64,000 nucleotides of DNA from Lysinibacillus sp. JNUCC-52 (GCF_015999545.1 NZ_CP065546.1:4372001-4436000); one strand, 5' to 3'. Shown: positions 17,357-26,667, counted from the first letter of the stretch. Notes: generated by a model not told the origin, from the sequence alone. Made by a program: numbers and translations.

Positions 17357-18103
17357 ATGAAAAAAACATTAATTGACATCGATAATGTGTCATTTCAATA
17401 TGACTATACACAAGTATTGAAAAATATCTCATTCCGTGTGGAAGAAGGAGATTTTTTAGCACTCCTCGGACCTAATGGTTCAGGAAAATCAACATTATTA
17501 AAAATTATTTTAGGTTTATTGAAACCAATGTCTGGTGAAATTAAGTTGTTTGGAGAGCCAAGTGCAACATTTAAACATCGTGAATGGATAGGCTACGTTT
17601 CCCAAAAATCCAATGCTTTCAACTCAGGTTTTCCAGCAACTGTACAAGAGGTAGTCATCAGCGGATTAACAAAAAAATTAGGGCTATTTAAAAGACCTAC
17701 AAAAGATGTCAAAAACAAAGTATATGAGGCTTTAAAGGCAGTAGGAATGGACGCCTTTATGAATCAAAATATTGGTGAACTATCTGGTGGACAGCAACAG
17801 CGTGTCTTTATTGCACGAGCTTTAGTAAGCGAGCCAAGATTATTGATACTGGATGAACCGACTGTCGGCATCGATCATGAGAATGTGCAGTCCTTTTATG
17901 ATATGCTGGCGAATTTAAATAGGGAACAAGGAATTACGATGATTCTTGTCACACATGATGTTGATACAGTTTCAAACCGAATTAGCCATGTTGCTTGCCT
18001 CAACCAAACGATTCATTTCCACGGTTACAAAGACGAATTTGATTCTATTTCTCAGGATGCGCTAGACGCTTGGTACGGCCATTCCGTGAGAAAGATTCAT
18101 TAG
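17357..18103 (+). CDS. znuC: Zinc ABC transporter ATP-binding protein
   Basis: A 248-aa ATPase of the metal-uptake ABC family. Walker A GPNGSGKST is at 38-46, signature LSGGQ at 142-146, Walker B LLILDEP at 162-168, and the switch histidine in LVTHDVD near 205. It energises zinc import through ZnuB. The zinc assignment rests on the following zur gene and the Zur box, not on the ATPase itself. znuB starts 14 bp after its stop. No zinc-binding lipoprotein (znuA) is in the operon or elsewhere in the window, so that subunit must be encoded elsewhere. Confidence 0.92.
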   Translation: MKKTLIDIDNVSFQYDYTQVLKNISFRVEEGDFLALLGPNGSGKSTLLKIILGLLKPMSGEIKLFGEPSATFKHREWIGYVSQKSNAFNSGFPATVQEVVISGLTKKLGLFKRPTKDVKNKVYEALKAVGMDAFMNQNIGELSGGQQQRVFIARALVSEPRLLILDEPTVGIDHENVQSFYDMLANLNREQGITMILVTHDVDTVSNRISHVACLNQTIHFHGYKDEFDSISQDALDAWYGHSVRKIH

Positions 18104-18117
18104 AAGGAGAAGGCACA

Positions 18118-18981
18118 ATGATTGAAGCAATTTTTAACTATGAGTTTTTACAAAATGCCTTTTTCTCTGGCTTATTGATTGGCATCATTGCACCTTTACT
18201 AGGTGTATTTATAGTAGTTCGCAGACTATCATTAATTGCAGATGCTTTATCCCATGTTACACTTGCGGGTATTGCTGGTAGCTTGTATGTAAGTCAATCT
18301 TTTGCTGCATTTGCAATGCTAAATCCTATTTACCTTGGCATTATAGCCTCAGTTAGTGGTTCAATATTAATTGAACGCTTACGTCGACTGTATAAGCACT
18401 ATGAAGAGCTTGCCATACCGATTATTATGTCTGGCGGTATTGGAATTAGCGCGATTTTTATATCACTTGCCAGTGGCTTTAGCACCGATTTAATGAGTTA
18501 TTTATTTGGCTCCGTTTCGGCTGTCTCAAGGCAGGATTTATGGGTTGTCATTGGGATTGCCATTGTAGTCATTGTTTTTTTATTTTTATTCTTTAAAGAA
18601 CTTTTTGTGCTATCGTTTGATGAGGAATATGCGAAAGCTAGTGGACTACCCGCACGATGGGTTCATCTTTTATTTATGATTGTGACAGCGCTTGTGATTG
18701 CAGCAAGTATGCGTATCGTTGGTATTTTACTAGTATCTTCTTTAATGACTTTGCCAGTTGCTGCAGCAATGCGTCTTGCAAAAGGCTTTAAGCAAACGAT
18801 TATCTATGCAATTGTATTTGGCGAGGTAGCGGTATTAATCGGTTTAGTAAGTGCATTTTACTTAGATTTAGCACCAGGTGGTACAATTGTTGTTACATCA
18901 ATTCTTATCTTATTACTTGTAATCATAGGTAAGAAAACGATGTTAAAACTATCTGCAAAACAAGGGGAGGCAGCACAGTGA
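18118..18981 (+). CDS. znuB: Zinc ABC transporter permease
   Basis: A 287-aa integral membrane protein with about eight helices, of the ABC-3 (ZnuB/MntB/TroC) family. Signatures include [21 protein letters not shown] near residue 40 and the [12 protein letters not shown] segment near 215. It forms the zinc-conducting channel paired with ZnuC. ATG 18118 is chosen because GAAGGAGAAGG lies just upstream; an earlier in-frame GTG overlaps znuC. Its TGA stop overlaps the GTG start of zur (GTGA), so permease and regulator are translationally coupled. Confidence 0.93.
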   Translation: MIEAIFNYEFLQNAFFSGLLIGIIAPLLGVFIVVRRLSLIADALSHVTLAGIAGSLYVSQSFAAFAMLNPIYLGIIASVSGSILIERLRRLYKHYEELAIPIIMSGGIGISAIFISLASGFSTDLMSYLFGSVSAVSRQDLWVVIGIAIVVIVFLFLFFKELFVLSFDEEYAKASGLPARWVHLLFMIVTALVIAASMRIVGILLVSSLMTLPVAAAMRLAKGFKQTIIYAIVFGEVAVLIGLVSAFYLDLAPGGTIVVTSILILLLVIIGKKTMLKLSAKQGEAAQ

Positions 18982-19406
18982 ATATTTCACGAGCGTGGGA
19001 AATTTTAAAAGAAAACGGCTATAAAAAAACAGATAAACGTGAGTTAATTTTAAATATGTTTGCAGAGACGGATAAATATTTAACCGCTCGAGATTTATTA
19101 GATGTGCTGAAAAAAGATTTTCCTGGTATGAGTTTTGATACGATTTATCGAAATCTCTCAACGTTTGTACAGCTTGGCATATTAGAAGAAACCGAGTTAT
19201 CCAGCGAACGAAATTTTCGCATGCATTGTGAGTCTGAACATCATCACCATCATTTCATATGTATGGATTGTGGCAATGTGAAAGAGCTCAATCTTTGTCC
19301 AATGGAGATGCTTGGTGAAAAGCTTCCTGATTATGAAATCGAAAATCATAAATTTGAAATATACGGTAAATGTCCAGATTGTAAACATGAAACCCTGTCA
19401 AATTAA
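18978..19406 (+). CDS. zur: Zinc uptake regulator Zur (Fur family)
   Basis: A 142-aa Fur-family repressor that senses zinc. A winged-helix DNA-binding half (residues 1-80, with [11 protein letters not shown] and SFDTIYRNL) is followed by a dimerisation half with a His-rich loop (HHHHHF at 88-93) and the structural zinc cysteines C95/C98 and C132/C135. GTG 18978 overlaps the znuB stop, and GGGGAGG precedes it. The Zur box before znuC predicts autoregulation of the whole operon. Position matches yqfV (zur) of B. subtilis. Fur and PerR are less likely given the linked znu genes. Confidence 0.93.
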   Translation: MNISRAWEILKENGYKKTDKRELILNMFAETDKYLTARDLLDVLKKDFPGMSFDTIYRNLSTFVQLGILEETELSSERNFRMHCESEHHHHHFICMDCGNVKELNLCPMEMLGEKLPDYEIENHKFEIYGKCPDCKHETLSN

Positions 19407-19424
19407 TATTTGACAGGGTTTTAT
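19390..19424 (+). terminator. Terminator of znuCB-zur
   Basis: AAACCCTGTCAAAT (19390-19403) pairs with ATTTGACAGGGTTT (19408-19421), a 14-bp stem whose loop holds the zur stop codon. Confidence 0.92.
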
Positions 19425-19473
19425 TTATTGTGAAGGAGTAATGCTAGAAGGAAAGGGCATAAGAAGACTACTA

Positions 19474-19809
19474 CTATCTTCTTACAATACGGATAGCATC
19501 TATTTTTTTACAGTCAATAATAAGTGGTGTTGTAGAACCTGCTTCTAGGAAATAAGCACAGCAATTTCTTGCATTAAAGCTCACGAAAGTCAAACCAAGG
19601 AAACTAAGGCCGCCTGTTAAGAAAACATCTACTACAGTGCCAACTTCTAAACATTTTAATTGCTCACAGATACAGCTTCTGCAGTGATTCATTGCTTTAT
19701 GACCTTTTTCTTCTTTGCACTCATGTTGTTTCTTTTGGTGACAGTTGCAAGGTTTTTGGCATTTACAAGGAGCCCAATTCATGTGTGTAACATATCTTCT
19801 ATCTTCCAT
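19474..19809 (-). CDS. Cysteine-rich protein, possible spore-coat component
   Basis: A 111-aa protein in two parts. Residues 1-50 are polar and rich in Cys, His and Lys (CKCQKPCNCHQKK, then CRSCICEQLKC), a pattern that binds metal or cross-links. Residues 55-111 look like a compact beta domain (VGTVVDVFLTGGLSFLGLTF, then NCCAYFLEAG). There is no signal peptide. Cys-rich proteins without signal peptides are typical of the spore coat or exosporium in these bacteria (CotY/CotZ/ExsY-like), but I see no clear homology. The start at ATG 19809 has a perfect AAAGGAGG. It stands alone between zur and serC. Confidence 0.65.
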   Translation of the reverse strand: MEDRRYVTHMNWAPCKCQKPCNCHQKKQHECKEEKGHKAMNHCRSCICEQLKCLEVGTVVDVFLTGGLSFLGLTFVSFNARNCCAYFLEAGSTTPLIIDCKKIDAIRIVRR

Positions 19810-20091
19810 TTGATACTACCTCCTTTCGTTAGAAATAATGTAAAGCTATTGCCTTACACTTATAATCTATGTTTTTTAAAAGGAAGGAGGTTGGTAATAT
19901 GTCCGATAGACACTAAAAAAACTATTTTTTTCTTTAAAAAAATGCTTTGTAAGTTTATTTTATTTTGTAAATGTATGTTTGTACCAATGGAATTGTCATA
20001 GAGATAGAAGTCTATCATTGGGAAATGTGAAAGAATTTTTAGCGGAAGACGGAGGCTATAAATTAGAGAGGGAGCATAAAAATGCCATTGA
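19810..20091. other. Gene-poor intergenic stretch with an orphan ribosome site and five-codon frame
   Basis: Between the Cys-rich protein and the serC terminator. A strong GGAAGGAGG (19882-19890) is followed by ATG at 19899 and a stop after five codons (MSDRH). Further on, a short frame ending at about 20099 reads like protein (VKEFLAEDGGYKLEREHKN), perhaps a gene remnant. No complete gene is seen. Confidence 0.4.
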
Positions 20092-20138
20092 ATTAAAATA
20101 AACGACGAATGATATGATTAAGCTATCATTCGCCGTTG
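20092..20138 (-). terminator. Terminator of serC
   Basis: On the minus strand ACGGCGAATGATA pairs with TATCATTCGTCGT, followed by TTATTTT. Confidence 0.88.
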
Positions 20139-20143
20139 TATTA

Positions 20144-21232
20144 TTATTGGTGTTTTTGTTGGAATGCGACCATAAAGTCACGTAGTGCTTTACAAGTTTC
20201 TAATGGAACAGCATTATATGTTGAAGCACGGCAACCACCAACTGAGCGGTGACCATTTAGACCAATAAATCCAGCTGCTTTTGCTTCAGCTAGGAATTGT
20301 TTTTCAAGCTCTTCATTAGCGACACGGAATGTGATGTTCATTAATGAACGACTTTCAGGCGTTGCGTGACCAGTGTAAAAGCCATTACTGTTATCAATCG
20401 CATCGTAAATTACTTGTGCTTTTTCTTCATTAAGTTTAGCAATTGCTTCAACGCCACCTTTAGCGTCAACCCATTTTAATACTTCACCTAACATATAAAT
20501 ACCGAATGTTGGCGGCGTGTTGTATAACGAGTTACCGTCTGTATGCGTTGTATACTTTAACATTGTTGGAATGTCTTTGTTCGCTTTTTCTAATAAGTCT
20601 TTGCGAATAATAACGACAGTTACACCAGAAGGGCCAAGGTTTTTTTGCGCACCAGCATAAATGATCCCAAATTTGCTGATGTCAACAGGTTTCGATAAAA
20701 TGTCGCTCGACATATCTGCTACTAAAGGAACATTGCCTGTTTCGGGGAATTCCTTCCATTGAGTACCGTAGATTGTATTATTTGATGTGATGTGAAGGTA
20801 TGCATCATCTTCATTAAATTGAATTTCTGACAAAGCTGGAATGTTACGATATTTATTTTCCTTCGTGCTTGCGGCTTCAACAGGAGTACCAAATAATTTT
20901 GCTTCTTTGAATGCTTTTTCAGCCCATGAACCAGATAAAACGTAGCTTGCTTTTTTATCTGCTTGAAGGAAGTTCATTGGTACCATTGTAAATTGCAGGC
21001 TTGCCCCACCTTGTAAAAATAGTACCTCATAGTTTTCTGGAATAGCATAAAGTTTTTTTAGTAGAGCAATTGCTTCATTATGTACTTCGTCGAAGATCGC
21101 ACTACGGTGGCTCATTTCCATAATAGACATACCTGAATTACGGAAGTTAACTAATTGTTGTTGAGCGTTTTCTAGAACTTCTAGCGGTAGTGCAGATGGA
21201 CCTGCGTTAAAATTGTATGCACGTTGTGTCAA
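20144..21232 (-). CDS. serC: Phosphoserine aminotransferase
   Basis: A 362-aa PLP-dependent class V aminotransferase. It converts 3-phosphohydroxypyruvate and glutamate to phosphoserine and 2-oxoglutarate in serine synthesis, and may serve pyridoxine synthesis. Family marks are YNFNAGPSALP at the N-terminus, SHRS near 42, and the PLP-lysine in YAGAQKNLGPSG near 190. TTG 21232 is chosen because AAGGAG lies nine bases upstream and the product then begins TQRAYNFNAGP, as in other SerC proteins; an earlier in-frame TTG would add 13 residues not seen in the family. It is a single-gene unit with its own terminator. Confidence 0.95.
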   Translation of the reverse strand: MTQRAYNFNAGPSALPLEVLENAQQQLVNFRNSGMSIMEMSHRSAIFDEVHNEAIALLKKLYAIPENYEVLFLQGGASLQFTMVPMNFLQADKKASYVLSGSWAEKAFKEAKLFGTPVEAASTKENKYRNIPALSEIQFNEDDAYLHITSNNTIYGTQWKEFPETGNVPLVADMSSDILSKPVDISKFGIIYAGAQKNLGPSGVTVVIIRKDLLEKANKDIPTMLKYTTHTDGNSLYNTPPTFGIYMLGEVLKWVDAKGGVEAIAKLNEEKAQVIYDAIDNSNGFYTGHATPESRSLMNITFRVANEELEKQFLAEAKAAGFIGLNGHRSVGGCRASTYNAVPLETCKALRDFMVAFQQKHQ

Positions 21233-21354
21233 AGTGGTACACTCCTTGTTTGTTTTGTTTAATAAAAGCACTTTACTGGATTATAACTTAATTTTCAAGA
21301 GAAAAAACAAAATTCTCAATATTTTATTTATGTAGGATGAAAATGAGCATTTTA

Positions 21355-21376
21355 GTGTCAGGCACGCACACAATTC
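21355..21376 (+). repeat. Diverged copy of the GTGCCWGKCAC-AAACAATTC intergenic motif
   Basis: GTGTCAGGCAC (21355-21365) is followed by ACACAATTC (21368-21376), upstream of the isochorismatase gene. Compare copies at 31182, 31331, 57632, 57729 and 62127. Confidence 0.55.
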
Positions 21377-21455
21377 GCACACAATTTATTTAAACACTAC
21401 AAAGACAAAGAAATTTCGGTATACTATCGTTAAGTAATGAAAAGGGGTGTTTTTA

Positions 21456-21992
21456 ATGTTTACAGTTGAACAAGCAAGTCTAATTGTCGTTGATGTGCAA
21501 GGGAAATTGGCAACAATTGTAGATGAAAGCGAAACGGTTATTCAAAATGTGTCAAAACTTGTACAAGGAATGCAAGCGCTGGATGTGCCAGTATTATGGC
21601 TGGAACAAAATCCAAGTCGCTTAGGGGGCACTGCGCTAGAAATTGCACAGCATCTGCCAGGCAATCCAATTGCCAAAATGGCTTTTAGTGCATGCCAAGA
21701 AGAGGACTTCATTAATGCAGTTAAAGCAAGTGGACGTACGCAATTTATTGTAACGGGAATTGAAACACATATTTGTGTCTATCAAACAGCAAGACAGTTG
21801 AAGGAACAGGGGTTTGAAGTTGAGGTAGTCGTTGATGCCGTATCTTCTCGCACTAAAGCCAATAAGGAAATAGGGTTAGATAAAATGAAGGCACTAGGCA
21901 TTTTGCCAACGAGCACGGAGATGATTTTGTATGAACTTTTACAAAGAGCAGATCATACTCATTTTAAAACGGTGTTACAACTTGTAAAATAA
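21456..21992 (+). CDS. Isochorismatase-family cysteine hydrolase
   Basis: A 178-aa cytoplasmic protein with the Rossmann-like isochorismatase fold. It shows the catalytic Asp in LIVVDVQGKL near 13, the Lys in NPIAKMAFSA near 74, and the nucleophile Cys in TGIETHICVYQTA near 107. The subgroup is that of small YcaC-like hydrolases acting on amides or related compounds; the substrate is unknown. ATG 21456 is preferred because AAAGGGGTG is at correct distance; an earlier in-frame GTG lies inside that site. It is a stand-alone gene. Confidence 0.82.
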   Translation: MFTVEQASLIVVDVQGKLATIVDESETVIQNVSKLVQGMQALDVPVLWLEQNPSRLGGTALEIAQHLPGNPIAKMAFSACQEEDFINAVKASGRTQFIVTGIETHICVYQTARQLKEQGFEVEVVVDAVSSRTKANKEIGLDKMKALGILPTSTEMILYELLQRADHTHFKTVLQLVK

Positions 21993-22164
21993 TATAAAAC
22001 GCACTAAGAGGATATGTTTATAAGTATCGTCAAAAGTAACATAGAAAGCATGGACATTGGTTGTTGCATATTTGTTAGAGATAGCGACTTTTGCTTACGG
22101 GGAAGCGGCTGACGCTAAGCTGGTGAAAAGTAATCGCCAAAGTGGGACCATTCACAGCACAGCA

Positions 22165-22204
22165 AAAAAGTGTTAGGTTGATTGCAGTCAATCTAACACT
22201 TTTT
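22165..22204. terminator. Bidirectional terminator, same sequence family as that at 29115
   Basis: AAAAAGTGTTAG-GTTGATTG pairs with CAATCTAACACTTTTT. It sits between the convergent isochorismatase and PCYCGC genes. A nearly identical hairpin follows the GGDEF-EAL gene. Confidence 0.88.
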
Positions 22205-22229
22205 CCTTTTCATCGATAGCTCTTATGAT

Positions 22230-22736
22230 TTAAGCAGGCATTTCAGTTGGTGTTGGTTTGGCATAACCATTTTTGTAAGTCTCATCAATTGTTTGACGGA
22301 TTTCTTTCAAGCTCATGCCATCTTTATGCATTTTTGCTGATTGCAGTGCAATTTCCAAGCATACGCCACAACGTGTACCATGATCGTCCCAGACGATTGT
22401 TCCATCTTCACGCTTTTCTTGAATGAAGCAGTTTAAATTGCTTTTATGTCCTGCGGATTCTCCACAGCCACAGTAGCAAGGCATCCACTCCAAAATATCT
22501 GTCGATTGCCCCGCGATTTGGTAAACTAAGCGAATATTCTCGGTTTGGCTATCTAAAAAAGATGGTAGAACATCAGCACCTGCTGTTTCTTCTTGAATAT
22601 CTCCTGACACATGAGCATGTCCATCATGTGAAGCCTCATCTTGTGTGTCACTCGGATTTTCTTTCATTGCCTTATCTGTCCCGCAAGCACTTAATACGAG
22701 TAGTAATAACGTAAAAATGGATATTAGTTTTTTCAA
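22230..22736 (-). CDS. PCYCGC-motif lipoprotein
   Basis: A 168-aa lipoprotein. The signal peptide ends in lipobox LSAC (Cys18), followed by a polar linker with several His (HDGHAH) and a C-terminal domain. That domain holds the defining MPCYCGCGESAGHKSNLNCF near 85-104, then DDHGTRCGVCLEIA near 117-130, and a helix EIRQTIDETY. The PCYCGC family is of unknown function; six closely spaced Cys and conserved His suggest a metal or redox site facing the cell wall. The start at ATG 22736 follows GGAGG. It appears monocistronic. Confidence 0.85.
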   Translation of the reverse strand: MKKLISIFTLLLLVLSACGTDKAMKENPSDTQDEASHDGHAHVSGDIQEETAGADVLPSFLDSQTENIRLVYQIAGQSTDILEWMPCYCGCGESAGHKSNLNCFIQEKREDGTIVWDDHGTRCGVCLEIALQSAKMHKDGMSLKEIRQTIDETYKNGYAKPTPTEMPA

Positions 22737-22816
22737 AACAAACGCCTCCTACTTGTTTACAATATTTCCATTATAACATTGTCCCTGTCAATATTTATAG
22801 CAAGCAAGGACGATTT

Positions 22817-25123
22817 TCAATGAAATATATCTAAACCTCGTGTTTTGTTCATCAAAAGTTCCATTTTTTCGCCTAGTAATTTTTTTAAGAAAAAGCCAAA
22901 CAGAAGAAAGACTAGCCAAAAGCCTAATAAGAATGCGAGGTCTACCCATACTTTTTGCCAGATGATTCCACCAACTGCTTCCCGCATCATTTCGATTGCA
23001 TAGGTAAACGGTAAAAACGGATTGATTATTTGGAAAAACTTAGGTAGCAACTCGACTGGATAAGTACCACCAGAACCAGCAATTTGTAAGACCAACATAA
23101 CAATTGCTAACGCCTTTCCAACATTTCCAAATACAGATACTAGCGTGTAGACTACGGTAATAAAAACAAAGCTAATAATTAGTCCAAACATAATGAAGAA
23201 GTAGGGTGCACTAATTGAAACATCTAATAGTAAAGCATCGCCAATGGTAATAATTAATGTTTGTATTAATGAGATCGTTGCAAAGGTCATTAATCGGCCG
23301 AAATAAATTTCCCGAATACTATATTGTTGATTGTCATGTATATTTACCGCAAGTAAGGAAATCAATAACAAACAACCTACCCAAATGGATAACACCGTAT
23401 AAAAAGGCGTCATGGCTGTTCCATAATTCGCGATTGGGAACATTCTATGCTCTTCTAGTTGGACAGGCTCTTCAAAGAAGTTCCGTTCAGCATCAACATC
23501 GTTTTTTAATAACTGAACAATTTCAGAAATATCGGTTTCGTTTTCTAGCGTTCGTAGCTTATTAGCAAGATCAATAATTTTTTTACTTAATGTAGGGAAG
23601 TCTGACTGAATTGTCGCTATTGCCTTATTGGCTGTTACAAGTGTATTTTTAGCATTGTTTAACCGTTGCTGCGCCTGTGGAATGGAGCCTTGCACCTTTG
23701 TTAGCATTGTCGAAGCATTCGTTAACGTATCTTTTGCTGCATTCAACGTTGTATGAATTTGCGGCTCAAGATTTTCTGTATAATAGCTCAGAAACTGTTT
23801 TAAATTGTCAGCAGCATCTTGCGCAATTTTTTGGACTTCAGCAATATCGTTTTTTATCTTTTCTTCATCGATATTATTTATTTGCTGCACTTTACTTGAT
23901 ACATCTGTTAAAAGTGAATTTAGTTGACGCAAAGTAGAAAGTGCATCTATCGAAGAATCTGTTATTGTCGGATTTACTTGTAACGCATCTTGTATAGACT
24001 CCAATTGCTGAATGAGATTTTTATTAGCTTCAGCGGTAGAATCTTCTTGTTGAAGTGATTGAATCACATCAGTAAGTGAATTTTCAAGTTGTTTACGAGA
24101 AGTTGCGTCTGCCTGTGTTAGTTTTTGTAAAGCCTCCAATGTCTGTATACTACTGTTTACTTTGTCTAGTGAAGAGGTTAATTGTTTTTGCAGTTCGTCT
24201 TTTGACTGCGCTAATGTCGAAGTATCGGAAGTAGCACTTTGCAGCTTTTCTAAAAGATTTGTGAATTGCTGTGCGATTGTTTGCGCACTTTCTAAATCCT
24301 TTTGAACGATTGGTGAAAGCTGATTGAACAGTGTATCTGCTTCATTAATTAGCTTTAACCCGCTTTGAACAGTTGTGAGGCCGTTATTCGTAATTTTCTC
24401 TATTTCAGGAATTTCACTAATCGTCGTGTCTAATAATTTTTCAGCGTCTTTTCCACCTGTTGCCGTTTGCGCTAGAATGGACTCAATATCAGGTAAATGT
24501 TGCTCAATTGTAAAAATGTACTGTTCAAATTTTTTAAAGTCTGGAAGTTCATGTTCTATTTCAATACCAATTGTATTGAACATTGAAAAAAGGGTGCCAT
24601 TGACAGTGGATATAAACTCACTCGAAACTTGTTGCGTAATAACGCCAGCCCCTTTACTAGTAATTTTAGGGGCAATCGGATTAATTTTTTCATTTACATA
24701 ATAGTCTATATGCGCCTTTGTCGGTTCATCTGTCAAAATGGATGTGAGCTTCTGTGAAAAGTCACTAGGAACGATAAGAACTGCAAAATAGTCACCATTT
24801 TTTAATGAATCGAGCGCTTCTTGCTTAGGCGTAAAATACCAGGAAAAGCTATCGTTTTCTTTTAAATTGGTCATTAATTCCTTTCCTATATTTAGATCTT
24901 CTCCTTTAACGGTTGTCCCGACATCTTCGTTTACAACAGCAATTTTCATATTGGAAGTGTGAGCGTAAGGATCCATAGAGGCATAAATATTAAGCCATGC
25001 ATAAAGTGAAGGTAAAAAAATAAGGCCACCAACGATAACGGCAACTACCCAGTTTGATACAATATTTTTAATATCACTTTTGTAAATTCGAAAGACATGT
25101 TGGAAAGTGTGTTTCATAGTCAA
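22817..25123 (-). CDS. YhgE/Pip-family membrane protein
   Basis: A large 768-aa protein: an N-terminal membrane helix (about 22-45), then a long extracytoplasmic region of about 500 residues rich in Gln, Thr and Asp with coiled-coil heptads (about 200-530), then five to six C-terminal helices with an ABC-2-like fold. This is the YhgE/Pip architecture (phage infection protein, type VII-linked exporters such as YukE loci). Members act as phage receptors or putative transporters; no ATPase or WXG100 gene is adjacent here. The start is TTG 25123 (GGAGTG at suitable distance) or ATG 25117. Confidence 0.88.
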   Translation of the reverse strand: MTMKHTFQHVFRIYKSDIKNIVSNWVVAVIVGGLIFLPSLYAWLNIYASMDPYAHTSNMKIAVVNEDVGTTVKGEDLNIGKELMTNLKENDSFSWYFTPKQEALDSLKNGDYFAVLIVPSDFSQKLTSILTDEPTKAHIDYYVNEKINPIAPKITSKGAGVITQQVSSEFISTVNGTLFSMFNTIGIEIEHELPDFKKFEQYIFTIEQHLPDIESILAQTATGGKDAEKLLDTTISEIPEIEKITNNGLTTVQSGLKLINEADTLFNQLSPIVQKDLESAQTIAQQFTNLLEKLQSATSDTSTLAQSKDELQKQLTSSLDKVNSSIQTLEALQKLTQADATSRKQLENSLTDVIQSLQQEDSTAEANKNLIQQLESIQDALQVNPTITDSSIDALSTLRQLNSLLTDVSSKVQQINNIDEEKIKNDIAEVQKIAQDAADNLKQFLSYYTENLEPQIHTTLNAAKDTLTNASTMLTKVQGSIPQAQQRLNNAKNTLVTANKAIATIQSDFPTLSKKIIDLANKLRTLENETDISEIVQLLKNDVDAERNFFEEPVQLEEHRMFPIANYGTAMTPFYTVLSIWVGCLLLISLLAVNIHDNQQYSIREIYFGRLMTFATISLIQTLIITIGDALLLDVSISAPYFFIMFGLIISFVFITVVYTLVSVFGNVGKALAIVMLVLQIAGSGGTYPVELLPKFFQIINPFLPFTYAIEMMREAVGGIIWQKVWVDLAFLLGFWLVFLLFGFFLKKLLGEKMELLMNKTRGLDIFH

Positions 25124-25308
25124 AGTTCACTCCAATTTCATTTTGAGCTTATAGTAGTATGTTCCCTTAAAAACACTAAATTATGTTTGAATAGTTGGAA
25201 AATTTAATATGAAAGACTAAATAGTTTACTAGGTTCTAAAAACACTTTATAATCAATCCCAAATACACTAAAAGTAGGGCATTTTTGTGTGAAAATGGAG
25301 GAGTTTAA

Positions 25309-25788
25309 TTGAAAAAATTACTAATTATTGGGTCGGTTATTGTTGTATTGTTTGCAGCGATTATTGTGCTTACAAATGTCTCGAACAAAAACAAACTTGC
25401 TAGTGCGAATAATCCGTATGGAGACAAAAAGCTAACACAAGAAACAATCGATCAATTAGATGATGAAAATTACCAAAATATTATGTTGCCTGATGAGCTA
25501 GAAAAGAAAATTGAAGCAGGCGAAGATGTGAACGCATACTTCTTTAGTCCAGTTTGTGTGCACTGCCAAGCATTTACACCTGTATTAATGCCAATTGCAG
25601 ATGAACTTGATGTAAACATCGCTCAATTAAACGTATATGAATATGCAGATTTATGGGATAAGTACGGTATTGAAGCAACACCAACTTTTATTCGTTTTGA
25701 AGGTGGTAAGGAAGTAGCACGCTTTGTAGGTGCTTTATCCGAACAAGATTTACGCTCTTTCTTAGATAAAGAAGTGTTAAAAAAATAA
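25309..25788 (+). CDS. Membrane-anchored thioredoxin-like protein with CVHC active site
   Basis: A 159-aa protein with an uncleaved N-terminal anchor (residues 3-22) and an extracytoplasmic thioredoxin domain. The redox motif is C83-V-H-C86, and the cis-proline loop is EATPTFI near 127. The CxHC dipeptide is DsbA-like, which suggests an oxidising thiol-disulfide role for exported proteins, perhaps like Bdb proteins; this is inference. TTG 25309 is used because GGAGGAG precedes it. It is a single gene with a terminator at 25797. Confidence 0.82.
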   Translation: MKKLLIIGSVIVVLFAAIIVLTNVSNKNKLASANNPYGDKKLTQETIDQLDDENYQNIMLPDELEKKIEAGEDVNAYFFSPVCVHCQAFTPVLMPIADELDVNIAQLNVYEYADLWDKYGIEATPTFIRFEGGKEVARFVGALSEQDLRSFLDKEVLKK

Positions 25789-25796
25789 GCATATAG

Positions 25797-25838
25797 GAGA
25801 CTAGTCCAATGGGAATATTGGACAGTCTCTTTTTTTTG
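25797..25838 (+). terminator. Terminator after the thioredoxin-like gene
   Basis: AGACT-GTCCAAT arms pair with ATTGGAC-GTCT around a GGGA loop, followed by a run of eight T. Confidence 0.88.
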
Positions 25839-25940
25839 GCATAAGATGAGCTCATTTTTATAAAACATAGTTTGTTTACGATATGGAATATGTATAATGG
25901 ATACTATAAAGACTGTAGGTTTAAACTGGAGGAAATTTGT

Positions 25941-26654
25941 ATGACAATGGATGATTACTTTTATAATGGAGAGTTAATGAAATGTTATGAAGCCGCTTTG
26001 CAAGTACAAGAAGGACCCGAAAAGGCGTTAGCTATTAAATATCTAACTTTGCTAGAAGAGTACGATTTTGCTACATTACCAAAGCCAACAGTTTTAGTAG
26101 AAACACAGCATGCTGAACGCGCGAATGAAAGTTACCCTGAATCCGATGCTGTTGCAGAAATACGTGCGCTAAAAGATGAAGCTACATTCTCTAAACGTGT
26201 TAAAGAACTAGAGCACGTAGCTAGAACAGGAACAGCAGATGAAAAAGCACTATCATTTTTTACTCAGGGGGAGCTATTTTTATTTGCACATCATTATAAT
26301 GAAAGTGTCCATTGCTTCAAACAAGCAGTTAAAGAAAATCCGAACAAGGCTGTATTCTGGGGGATAACAGGACAAACAATGCATCGTTTTGGTTGGATGC
26401 CTTTTGATGCACTTGCTTATTTAGAACAAGCGATTAATTTAGATCCAACAAATGCACGCTGGAAGTGGAATAAAGCACTTGTACTCATTCAACTTGCAAA
26501 AGATTTACAGCTCGCTCCCTTTATGGCCAATGCAGCGATTGTATTAGAAGAAGCGATTGCTGCTTGCGGCGAGCAGCAGCGTTCATTAAAAGAGGCTATT
26601 CAAAATACAATTGATAATATGGATAGTTATGTATTCTCATTAACGCATACTTAG
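25941..26654 (+). CDS. TPR-repeat protein
   Basis: A 237-aa soluble protein of tandem helical repeats. Residues about 105-190 match TPR consensus (GELFLFAHHYNESVHCFKQA, then WGITGQTMHRFG, then ALAYLEQAINLDP). The N-terminal 80 residues hold a coiled segment with a charged linker. It probably scaffolds protein interactions; no partner is indicated by neighbours. ATG 25941 is chosen for the GGAGG six bases before it; an earlier in-frame start lies in untranslated sequence. A strong terminator follows. Confidence 0.8.
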   Translation: MTMDDYFYNGELMKCYEAALQVQEGPEKALAIKYLTLLEEYDFATLPKPTVLVETQHAERANESYPESDAVAEIRALKDEATFSKRVKELEHVARTGTADEKALSFFTQGELFLFAHHYNESVHCFKQAVKENPNKAVFWGITGQTMHRFGWMPFDALAYLEQAINLDPTNARWKWNKALVLIQLAKDLQLAPFMANAAIVLEEAIAACGEQQRSLKEAIQNTIDNMDSYVFSLTHT

Positions 26655-26667
26655 AAATATTTATTTT

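Noticed and set aside
19660-20001. 113-codon plus-strand frame opposite the Cys-rich protein
   Set aside because: Antisense to a gene with a perfect ribosome site; hydrophobic composition is a shadow effect.
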